A DNA stretch of 17,976 nt from Lachnospiraceae bacterium. GTDB lineage: Bacteria; Bacillota; Clostridia; Lachnospirales; Lachnospiraceae. The position numbers and the translations under genes were made by a program. Shown here piece after piece: positions 8,235 through 14,073 of the stretch (position 1 is its first letter; the number at the start of each line of letters is the position of its first letter). The stretch is from the NCBI GenBank assembly GCA_017461685.1, contig JAFTXF010000078.1:1-17976 (forward strand). The letters are read 5' to 3'. The notes beneath the pieces are model-generated. The model was not told the origin of the DNA and searched no databases. It saw nothing but the letters and a program-made list of their open reading frames with translations.

Positions 8235-8304
8235 TTATTGCGAATTGTACGAGCTTTTAGCGAAACTTTAAGCACACTTTTATGTCAAGAAGCCAGAAAG
8301 CCTC

Positions 8305-8309
8305 AGGAG
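8305..8309 (+). promoter_or_regulatory. Ribosome binding site that decides the AraC start
   Basis: AGGAG stands 8 nt before the ATG at 8318. The upstream in-frame ATG at 8282 is preceded by an A/T-rich stretch without any purine-rich site, so the downstream start is preferred. Confidence 0.65.
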
Positions 8310-8317
8310 ATACCGTT

Positions 8318-9190
8318 ATGATCTGGTCAGCCTATAGCGTTGCGGAACAAATCCGCATCGATACCTTTTACTCTTTTTTTGACCCTCACTACGAGGAGGG
8401 CTACAGCTTTGCCGGAGAGGCCCACAATTTCTGGGAATGTCTCTACGTTTGTGAAGGCAGTCTTCGTGTCTCAAGCGACGACCGAGTATATAATCTGACC
8501 CAAAATCAGATTATTTTTCACAAGCCTCTTGAACTGCATAAATTCCACGTAGACCATAAAGCCGGCGCCACGCTGCTTATTTTCTCCTTCTCCATGGAAG
8601 GGGCCTTGGCAGAGCATTTAAAAGACAAGGTATTTTTGCTGTCCGAACCTCAGCAGAGAATCATGCACGCCCTGCTTGATTACCTTCATACGACTTTGGC
8701 AGGCTGCAGCACCATCTCCGACATTCCGGAATACAAATACCTTTACCATGAGCGTGCCACCAAGCTGTATTATCAAATGCTTACTACCTATGTATGTCAG
8801 TTGATTTTGTCCCTGATTGACAGCGGTACCATTTCCGAAGCCTCCACAGCACCGGATGTCAGGATATTCAGTCAGGCGGTTAATTACATCAATAACCGAG
8901 TCAACACATCGGCCTCCATCCCCGACATCGCTGCAGACTGCTATGTCAGTGTTTCCACGCTCAAGCGTATTTTTCAAAAATATGCCGGTATCAGTATTCA
9001 CAAATACATACTGACCATGAAAATCAAAACGGCTACAGAGCTTCTAAGAAACGGTATGAGTGTTACAAAAGTCGGAGAAACTCTGGGTTTCAGCAGTCAG
9101 GCTTATTTTTCTGCCTGCTATAAGAGAGAAACCGGTATTTCTCCCTCAGATTTTGTCAAAACATTAAAGGGGAACAGCTCCACCAAATAA
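8318..9190 (+). CDS. AraC family transcriptional regulator of the HexNAc module
   Basis: This 290-residue protein has an N-terminal cupin-like sensor region (about 35-90, with NFWECLYVCEGSLRV and IIFHKPLELHKFHVD) and a C-terminal AraC DNA-binding domain (about 184-285). The two helix-turn-helix units run from SIPDIAADCYVSVSTLKRIF (200-219) and SVTKVGETLGFSSQAYFSACYK (248-269), ending with the family's GISPSDF. It is transcribed away from the NahK-like kinase over a 215-bp shared region, so it probably activates that operon in response to a sugar or sugar phosphate; this is inference. An in-frame ATG at 8282 would add 12 residues of non-conserved sequence but has no ribosome site. The gene converges on an oxidoreductase, with 26 bp between them. 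Confidence 0.9.
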   Translation: MIWSAYSVAEQIRIDTFYSFFDPHYEEGYSFAGEAHNFWECLYVCEGSLRVSSDDRVYNLTQNQIIFHKPLELHKFHVDHKAGATLLIFSFSMEGALAEHLKDKVFLLSEPQQRIMHALLDYLHTTLAGCSTISDIPEYKYLYHERATKLYYQMLTTYVCQLILSLIDSGTISEASTAPDVRIFSQAVNYINNRVNTSASIPDIAADCYVSVSTLKRIFQKYAGISIHKYILTMKIKTATELLRNGMSVTKVGETLGFSSQAYFSACYKRETGISPSDFVKTLKGNSSTK

Positions 9191-9216
9191 TCGATGGGGC
9201 AATTCCCCCTTATCCA

Positions 9217-10158
9217 TCATATTTTATACACGTTTTCCAATGCGGCTATCACGTCCCGTCCGCACTGTGCATCGCAGATCATTGACGGCTTTCCCTCTAA
9301 AAATCGGCAAAAATCTGCCATCTGACGTTCCATAATCAGCTCATCTTCCTCTATAGCAATCTGCACCCATCGGGAATCTACATACTGATAAAGTCTGGCA
9401 GCGTCTTCCACCTTAAGCACCCCATCCGTAAAATAATAAACCACTTCATGTCCGCTTTCATTATAACCGGACAAGGTCTGGCACATACTTAAGCCGCTTG
9501 GGAATTTGAGCATATACTGCATATGCCCTTCTATATCATGATCCGTTTTCAGATTGCCATAACCGGAAATAATCTCCGCCTTTCTCTCCCCGGTTATGTA
9601 AAATAGTGTATCTAAAGCATGCGCGCCGTAATTCATACCAATACCGCCACCTGCTGCATTTTTCTTCAAAAACCAGCCCGGACGGCTTTCCGCGAAATAA
9701 TTTATACTTCTTTTACCGGTGATCATACACAGCTTTCCGAAACGTTCCTCTTCTACAGCCTTCTTCAGCCAGCTGTTCACACGGAAATACCTTTGCACAT
9801 GACCTACCGCCAGCTTCTTTCCGCTTTTCTCGGCTGCAGCAATCATCCGTTCACATTCTTCCACGGTATTGGCCATAGGCTTTTCTACCAGCACATGCAT
9901 TCCATGCTCCAGAAAAAACACAGTACTTTCGCAATGTAAGTAATGCGGCAGATTTAATATCACTGCATCCGCTTCTACCTGCCCCGGCATATCATGATAA
10001 TCCGTAAAGTACGGAACCTGATACTGTGTCGCCAGTTCCTTCACCTTTTCCTCATTCACGTCGCACAATGCACACAACTGACAAGCATCTGTATGTTCCA
10101 TCGCTCTTAAATGCTGCATTCCTATAAGTCCCGTTCCCACAACTGCTATTTTTATCAT
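9217..10158 (-). CDS. Gfo/Idh/MocA family NAD(P)-dependent oxidoreductase
   Basis: This 313-residue protein has an N-terminal Rossmann domain with VVGTGLIGMQHL (residues 6-17) and the family EKP motif at 92-94 (HVLVEKPMANT). Past the GHVQRYF segment (119-125) lies the C-terminal beta-sheet domain with GGGIGMNYGAHALD (170-183), whose His180 matches the usual catalytic His position. It should oxidise or reduce a sugar, inositol or similar polyol using NAD(P); the substrate cannot be read from sequence. GGAGG stands about 12 nt before the ATG at 10158, rather far. It lies downstream of hpf on the same strand past a strong hairpin, so any co-transcription is by read-through. Its place beside the HexNAc module is suggestive but not proof of a shared pathway. 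Confidence 0.88.
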   Translation of the reverse strand: MIKIAVVGTGLIGMQHLRAMEHTDACQLCALCDVNEEKVKELATQYQVPYFTDYHDMPGQVEADAVILNLPHYLHCESTVFFLEHGMHVLVEKPMANTVEECERMIAAAEKSGKKLAVGHVQRYFRVNSWLKKAVEEERFGKLCMITGKRSINYFAESRPGWFLKKNAAGGGIGMNYGAHALDTLFYITGERKAEIISGYGNLKTDHDIEGHMQYMLKFPSGLSMCQTLSGYNESGHEVVYYFTDGVLKVEDAARLYQYVDSRWVQIAIEEDELIMERQMADFCRFLEGKPSMICDAQCGRDVIAALENVYKI

Positions 10159-10195
10159 TTTGAACTTCTACCTCCATAATTTGATTCTTCGCAAA

Positions 10196-10223
10196 TTAAG
10201 GAGCCGCTTTTGCAGCCCCTTAA
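10196..10223 (-). terminator. Hairpin after hpf (terminator or attenuator)
   Basis: Read on the minus strand, TTAAGGGGCTGC and GCGGCTCCTTAA form a continuous 12-bp stem (two G-U pairs) with an AAAA loop. The T-tract after it is short (AATTTGCG), so termination may be incomplete and some RNA could continue into the oxidoreductase gene. Confidence 0.6.
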
Positions 10224-10244
10224 CATACTCTATACTACCACGCA

Positions 10245-10751
10245 TTATTTCAGGCGAATGACACCGTAACCGTCATCATTTCTCTTATAAAGCACTTCTA
10301 CCTTGCCGGTATCGCCGTTTTCATACAGGAAGAACGGATGTCCCAGTTCCTCTAACTGAATCATTGCTTCCTCGACAGTCATCGGCTTGCGCTCGTATTC
10401 CTTCACACGGATTACTTCCATTACATGCTCTGCCTCTGCATCAATGCCCATTGTCTTGATGCTCTGGGTCTTATCGATGCGGCTCTTTTCTTTAATGATT
10501 TTCTTTTCCAGAGTTCTCACAACATCACCAAGAAGCTGATATACGGTCACACCGTGCTTACCATACTCTTCTACACGAAGGAGCTTGCCATTATAATTGG
10601 TAGTCAGCTCCACAGACTGCATTTTAGAAGAGGCTTTAATGGTCACATTAATCCTGTCCAGATTATACTTGTCCAGCTTCTCCAGTCTATCCTTTACAAC
10701 GTTTTCCAAAGCTGCGGTCTTTTCTACATTTCTAGTTAAAATATTAATCAT
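10245..10751 (-). CDS. hpf: Ribosome hibernation promoting factor, long form
   Basis: This 168-residue protein has the N-terminal HPF/RaiA domain (about 1-95, beginning INILTRNVEKT) that binds in the 30S decoding region, a short linker, and the C-terminal dimerisation domain (about 113-168, with KPMTVEEAMIQLEELGHPFFLY and VLYKRNDDGYGVIRL). Long HPF forms inactive 100S ribosome dimers in stationary phase. Most Firmicute homologues run about 175-190 residues; the difference is mainly a short linker. The N-domain tail (VTVYQLLGDVVRTLEKKI) departs from the common Tyr-Ala-Ala-Ile-Asp pattern. The gene has its own strong promoter, but its leader is unusual: the purine-rich site lies far from the ATG, with a dyad between them (entered separately). 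An in-frame TGA two codons before the ATG excludes a longer protein. Confidence 0.95.
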   Translation of the reverse strand: MINILTRNVEKTAALENVVKDRLEKLDKYNLDRINVTIKASSKMQSVELTTNYNGKLLRVEEYGKHGVTVYQLLGDVVRTLEKKIIKEKSRIDKTQSIKTMGIDAEAEHVMEVIRVKEYERKPMTVEEAMIQLEELGHPFFLYENGDTGKVEVLYKRNDDGYGVIRLK

Positions 10752-10795
10752 AAGTCATACCCGATACAGTAAACTGTATGCTTCCTTTCGTTATT
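10752..10795 (-). promoter_or_regulatory. hpf leader with dyad and a tiny overlapping reading frame
   Basis: Between the AAAGGAAGC site (about 10784-10792) and the hpf ATG at 10751 lies a perfect inverted repeat, ATACAGT-TT-ACTGTAT on the minus strand (10764-10779). Just after it, ATG ACT TAT GAT TAA encodes MTYD and its stop overlaps the hpf start region. The hairpin could loop out the gap between ribosome site and start, or be an operator. This is inference from layout. Confidence 0.45.
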
Positions 10796-10806
10796 GTTGT
10801 ATTATT

Positions 10807-10835
10807 ATTATAAAATAAAACCCTGCAATTTTCAA
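10807..10835 (-). promoter_or_regulatory. Sigma-A type promoter of hpf
   Basis: On the minus strand TTGAAA (10830-10835), a 17-bp spacer and TATAAT (10807-10812) give a near-perfect housekeeping promoter. Transcription would begin near 10800, giving a leader of about 50 nt. Confidence 0.75.
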
Positions 10836-10883
10836 GCATTTCTGTAATTGTTAATGCAATTTTCAGAATATTTCAATATCTGA

Positions 10884-12275
10884 TTATTCGATGTACATTT
10901 TTCCATGCATTTCCTCAAAAGAAACCAGCTTAATGTTATGAGCCCTGCCGTACGCATAGGCCTCCTCAGTAAAACCCTTCTTAGAAAAAATGTAATAATA
11001 TTTCTGCTCCTGCCAGAAAAGTGTTCCCCGCTCTAAAAGCTTGTGCAGCACAGAAACATCTACCGGCGCATTCCGCCACTTACATTCCCCCAGAAGAATC
11101 TTGTCATCTGTTATACCTACAATATCCAGTTCCTCTTGGCTTTTAGTAACAGGATTTGTCCCCCACCATTTTCCTACATTGCCGACATAAAAAGGCAGTG
11201 TTGGATATACGTCCGGCATAAAAATATACTGTACACAGATTTCCTCAAATATTTTCCCCATGAAATCATTTAACTGGGGCTTCACAATATATTCATAAAC
11301 GGCTGCTCCGGCGCCTCTCGATATAGCACTTATATTCGGTCTGACAAAGCGGTACCAAAATAAAAACATATTATCGCACAGACTGTATAAAGTTTTGCGA
11401 CTGTTTTCCTTTTCCGTAATCGGAGTCGTCTTCCTTACAATTCCCAGAGAAATAAGACTTGTAAGCTGATTACTGCATCCCCCGGTCTCCAAGCCGGTCT
11501 TAGTGGCAATTTCATTCATGCGACTGTGACCGGAAGCAATTGCCGAAATTATCGAATGATAACTGGCCGGCTCCTTTAATTCCTGCTTTAATAAATTGGA
11601 AGGTTCCTCAAACAATCTGCCGTTTTCGTCAAAAAACAAATTTTTAATATTAGAATCCAAATCCTGAGAAGATTGAATGCGGCCTAAGTATTCCGGAATT
11701 CCTCCCGTTATGCCATACAAAACAGCCTGCTCCTCTATGGTATAGGAAGACAACATCTGCTTCGCCTCAAAAAATGTAAACGGCTGAAGCTTAAACTGCG
11801 CTGTACGTCTGCCGTACAACGGACTCTTATATCCTAAAACCTGATACTCCATAAAACTCATGGAAGAACCGCACAAAATCAAAAACAGCTTGCTATGCTG
11901 CCACGTCTGATCGATGTGACTTTGCAGCAAAGAGGAAATGGCAGGGTATGCTGCCGCCAGATACGGATATTCATCAATAACCAAAATCCGCCGTTTTTCA
12001 TCACATATGCGGTCAATATAGCACAAAAGCTCTTCAAAAGTGGAAAAAGACACATTGCTGTCCGGAGACAAAACTGCAGCTGAAAGTCCTGATAAATTCT
12101 CACTTTTCGTGCCCTCCACAGCCATATAATAGAAAGATTCCTTGTCTCTGATAAATTCTTTAATTAAGGTAGTCTTTCCCACACGTCTTCTTCCATAAAA
12201 AACAGCAAACTCAAAGTTACCACTCTCATACAAAGCATTTAATTTGCTAATTTCCTTCTCTCTTCCAACAAACAT
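10884..12275 (-). CDS. AAA-type ATPase with C-terminal DUF234 (PD-(D/E)XK-like) domain
   Basis: This 463-residue protein has an N-terminal P-loop ATPase domain. Walker A is GRRRVGKTT (28-36), Walker B is ILVIDEYPYL (97-106), and GSS (136-138) is a possible sensor. A winged-helix-like stretch (about 238-290, SRMNEIATKTGL...SLGIVRKT) comes next. The C-terminal DUF234 domain (about 303-460) contains ELDIVGITDDKILLGECKWR, where Asp384, Glu397 and Lys399 match a PD-(D/E)XK nuclease core. The family is common, often single-gene, in archaea and anaerobic bacteria; its role is unknown. GGAGG lies 6 nt before the ATG. The promoter is overlapped by an array of TACTAAT motifs, implying tight control. 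No partner toxin or mobile gene is adjacent. A DNA repair, defence or regulatory role are all possible. Confidence 0.88.
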   Translation of the reverse strand: MFVGREKEISKLNALYESGNFEFAVFYGRRRVGKTTLIKEFIRDKESFYYMAVEGTKSENLSGLSAAVLSPDSNVSFSTFEELLCYIDRICDEKRRILVIDEYPYLAAAYPAISSLLQSHIDQTWQHSKLFLILCGSSMSFMEYQVLGYKSPLYGRRTAQFKLQPFTFFEAKQMLSSYTIEEQAVLYGITGGIPEYLGRIQSSQDLDSNIKNLFFDENGRLFEEPSNLLKQELKEPASYHSIISAIASGHSRMNEIATKTGLETGGCSNQLTSLISLGIVRKTTPITEKENSRKTLYSLCDNMFLFWYRFVRPNISAISRGAGAAVYEYIVKPQLNDFMGKIFEEICVQYIFMPDVYPTLPFYVGNVGKWWGTNPVTKSQEELDIVGITDDKILLGECKWRNAPVDVSVLHKLLERGTLFWQEQKYYYIFSKKGFTEEAYAYGRAHNIKLVSFEEMHGKMYIE

Positions 12276-12305
12276 TTTATTCCTCCGCTCTCTAATCGAG
12301 CTAAT

Positions 12306-12387
12306 TACTAATCATATAATTACTAATTGTCCAATTAGTAATTGTACAATTAGTATATCACTGTGTACTAATAAATGCAATACTAAA
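12306..12387. repeat. Array of TACTAAT motifs around the ATPase promoter
   Basis: TACTAAT occurs on the plus strand at 12306-12312, 12321-12327 and 12366-12372, and on the minus strand (as ATTAGTA) at 12334-12340 and 12349-12355. A degenerate copy (TACTAAA) is at 12381-12387. The three like-oriented pairs are each 15 bp apart. The middle copies form a palindrome at 12318-12343 with 12-bp arms (AATTACTAATTG) and a 2-bp centre. The layout looks like a multi-site operator. Confidence 0.55.
12352..12380 (-). promoter_or_regulatory. Candidate promoter of the ATPase gene
   Basis: On the minus strand TTGCAT (12375-12380), a 17-bp spacer and TATACT (12352-12357) form a plausible promoter. Its -10 overlaps one TACTAAT copy, and the copies at 12306-12340 lie at or just downstream of the predicted start near 12345. 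Binding there would repress. Confidence 0.45.
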
Positions 12388-12407
12388 AATTACTTCAAGT
12401 GCGGCTG

Positions 12408-12436
12408 TTCCATTTCCTACAAAAATATGTTATACT
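12408..12436 (+). promoter_or_regulatory. Extended -10 promoter of the DUF5662 gene
   Basis: TGT-TATACT (12428-12436) is an extended -10; a weak -35 (TTCCAT, 12408-12413) stands 17 bp before TATACT. The leader would be about 50 nt and contains the hairpin at 12448-12464. Confidence 0.5.
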
Positions 12437-12447
12437 GTGGGCAGTGC

Positions 12448-12464
12448 GTCAGACAACCTCTGAC
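12448..12464 (+). promoter_or_regulatory. Leader hairpin upstream of the DUF5662 gene
   Basis: GTCAGA and TCTGAC form a perfect 6-bp stem with a CAACC loop, followed by TTTATATTAT. It begins a few bases after the predicted transcription start and could stabilise the RNA or act as a weak attenuator. Confidence 0.3.
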
Positions 12465-12496
12465 TTTATATTATATGTAGATTGAAGGATTTTATT

Positions 12497-13039
12497 ATGA
12501 TGAATTTAAATATATGGAAGCATTTTAAACTGGTATGTCACCACAAATGGGAGGTGTTCAAGCTTTGCTGCCGTGCCGGCATCCCCATGCAGGGACTGTT
12601 GCACGATATGAGTAAGTTCTCTCCCGCAGAATTTTTTGAAAGCGTGAAATATTATGACGGACATCGTTCTCCGCTGGCAGTGAGCCGGGAGATAAATGGC
12701 TACAGCAAGGCCTGGCTGCACCACAAAGGCCGCAACAAGCATCACTGGGAATACTGGATTGACGGCTATATTCACGGTGGCTACGGATGCATCATTCCTT
12801 TTAAATATGCCTGCGAAATGATTTGCGATATGATTGCCGCCAGCAAGGTATATAAAGCAGAGGCCTATACTTTGGATTGTCCCCTGAAATATTTTGAAGC
12901 CCAGACCTACGGACGCTTTGTGCATCCCCAGATCCAGGCTTTCATGCGTGCTGCCTTCAGTGCTTATGCTGCAGAAGGACCGCAGGCCATTTCCAGAGCG
13001 AATTTGGCAGCATTTTATAAAACGTATGTTACGGATTGA
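12497..13039 (+). CDS. DUF5662 family protein of unknown function
   Basis: This 180-residue protein matches my recollection of DUF5662, a small soluble family in Clostridia. Its hallmarks are LLHDMSKFSPAEFF (about 34-47) and the His-rich WLHHKGRNKHHWEYW (about 74-88); the repeated His/Asp/Glu residues could bind a metal, but no reaction is known. I chose the ATG at 12497 because AAGGA stands 7 nt upstream; a TTG at 12482 overlaps that site and is unlikely. A second ATG follows immediately (12500). The 3' end overlaps the convergent AraC gene by 11 bp. It is divergent from the AAA-ATPase gene but the two have separate promoters. Composition resembles its neighbours. Confidence 0.8.
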   Translation: MMNLNIWKHFKLVCHHKWEVFKLCCRAGIPMQGLLHDMSKFSPAEFFESVKYYDGHRSPLAVSREINGYSKAWLHHKGRNKHHWEYWIDGYIHGGYGCIIPFKYACEMICDMIAASKVYKAEAYTLDCPLKYFEAQTYGRFVHPQIQAFMRAAFSAYAAEGPQAISRANLAAFYKTYVTD

Positions 13040-13880
13040 TTTCCACATCCATCTTCTGCACCTTGGACGGAGATACTCCATAACGCTTTTTAAAGAGCTT
13101 GCTAAAATGATAGGCATCGTCATATCCTACTTGCATCGCAATTTCCTGGATACTGCCTTCCCAGCCTTTTTCCAAAAGCTCTTTTGCCTTCTCCAGACGT
13201 ATGTCAATCAAATGCCTGATCGGTGTATTGCCGGTCTCTGACTTAAAAATCTTGGAAACATAGGCGGTGCTCAGGTACATATTATCTGCAATCTGGTCCA
13301 AGGAAATCTTTTCCGCATAGTGATCTTCAAAATACTCGATAATCTGCTCCACCACATACTTCTTATTGATGGATTTTAAAGAAAAGCCCGTCTTAATCTC
13401 TACCGGTTCTGTCTGCTCCCGCACCCAGTACAAAAGAATCTGCATGAGGTATGTCTTAAGCATATAATAGCGTCCGGATCTGTATACAGCATTCTCCGCA
13501 TCCATGGATGTGTATAATTTAAATAATTTCTGTCGGAACTCTCCTTCTGCATGAACCACCGGGTATCCGTCCGGCAGCGGCACCTCGTTTGGCGCATAAT
13601 TTACAAATTGCACGTCAGTGAATCCCACAATTGCCAATGTAACAGGACTGTCCGGACTGTTAATCAATAACTGGTGCTTCACAGAAGGGTTGATAATCAC
13701 CAAATCTCCTTCCGAAATCTGATACAATTTATTGTCTATACGGTATCTGCACTGGCCTGACAGCACATATGCAAGTTCTGCATAATCATGGCTCTCATAT
13801 TTTAATTCATCCGCCTCTTTTATGCCCTTCCAGAAATATAAAAACGTTGGATTTAATTCTTCTATCTTAATGGTGCTCAT
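13029..13880 (-). CDS. AraC family regulator, divergent from the ABC exporter
   Basis: This 283-residue protein has an N-terminal cupin sensor (about 28-90, with HDYAELAYVLSGQCRYRID and GDLVIINPSVKHQL) and a C-terminal AraC domain (about 178-276). Its two helix-turn-helix units start at ISLDQIADNMYLSTAYVSKIF (192-212) and SIQEIAMQVGYDDAYHFSKLFK (243-264), followed by YGVSPSK. It is transcribed away from the two-gene ABC exporter across a 193-bp gap, a usual layout for a local activator, so it probably senses the exporter's substrate or a related signal (inference). The only purine-rich site before the ATG (GGGGG near 13895) is about 15 nt away, longer than ideal. Its 3' end overlaps the DUF5662 gene by 11 bp. 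Confidence 0.9.
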   Translation of the reverse strand: MSTIKIEELNPTFLYFWKGIKEADELKYESHDYAELAYVLSGQCRYRIDNKLYQISEGDLVIINPSVKHQLLINSPDSPVTLAIVGFTDVQFVNYAPNEVPLPDGYPVVHAEGEFRQKLFKLYTSMDAENAVYRSGRYYMLKTYLMQILLYWVREQTEPVEIKTGFSLKSINKKYVVEQIIEYFEDHYAEKISLDQIADNMYLSTAYVSKIFKSETGNTPIRHLIDIRLEKAKELLEKGWEGSIQEIAMQVGYDDAYHFSKLFKKRYGVSPSKVQKMDVEINP

Positions 13881-14073
13881 GTCTAAATTATTGCACCCCC
13901 ATTTCTATCCCCAACGGGGTATTTTTCAGCTTCTTACATTTTAAATGTTTCTTTCCAAAAAGTAAAACCCTTTATAGAAAATTACATGATTTTTACAAAA
14001 TACTACATTTTAATCCGGGGTAGATAACGCTATTTTAAAAGCAAGTAAACATTTTGGAAAGGATGGTGTTCCT

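Noticed and set aside
9167..9211. Inverted repeat AAGGGGAA / TTCCCCCTT between the convergent AraC and oxidoreductase genes
   Set aside because: It could be a bidirectional terminator, but the loop is long, it overlaps the AraC coding end and lacks a clear T-tract.
12506..13123. A 205-codon open frame on the minus strand over the DUF5662 gene
   Set aside because: It is antisense to a recognisable conserved protein, has no family motif, and its translation is irregular in composition.
13909..13927. CCCC-AAC-GGGG hairpin followed by a T-rich stretch in the AraC/ABC intergenic region
   Set aside because: Only four base pairs, and no plus-strand gene upstream to terminate.
13935..14013. TACATTTTAA repeated at 13935 and 14004
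   Set aside because: Ten bases in a very AT-rich region can recur by chance; there is no matching spacing to promoter elements.
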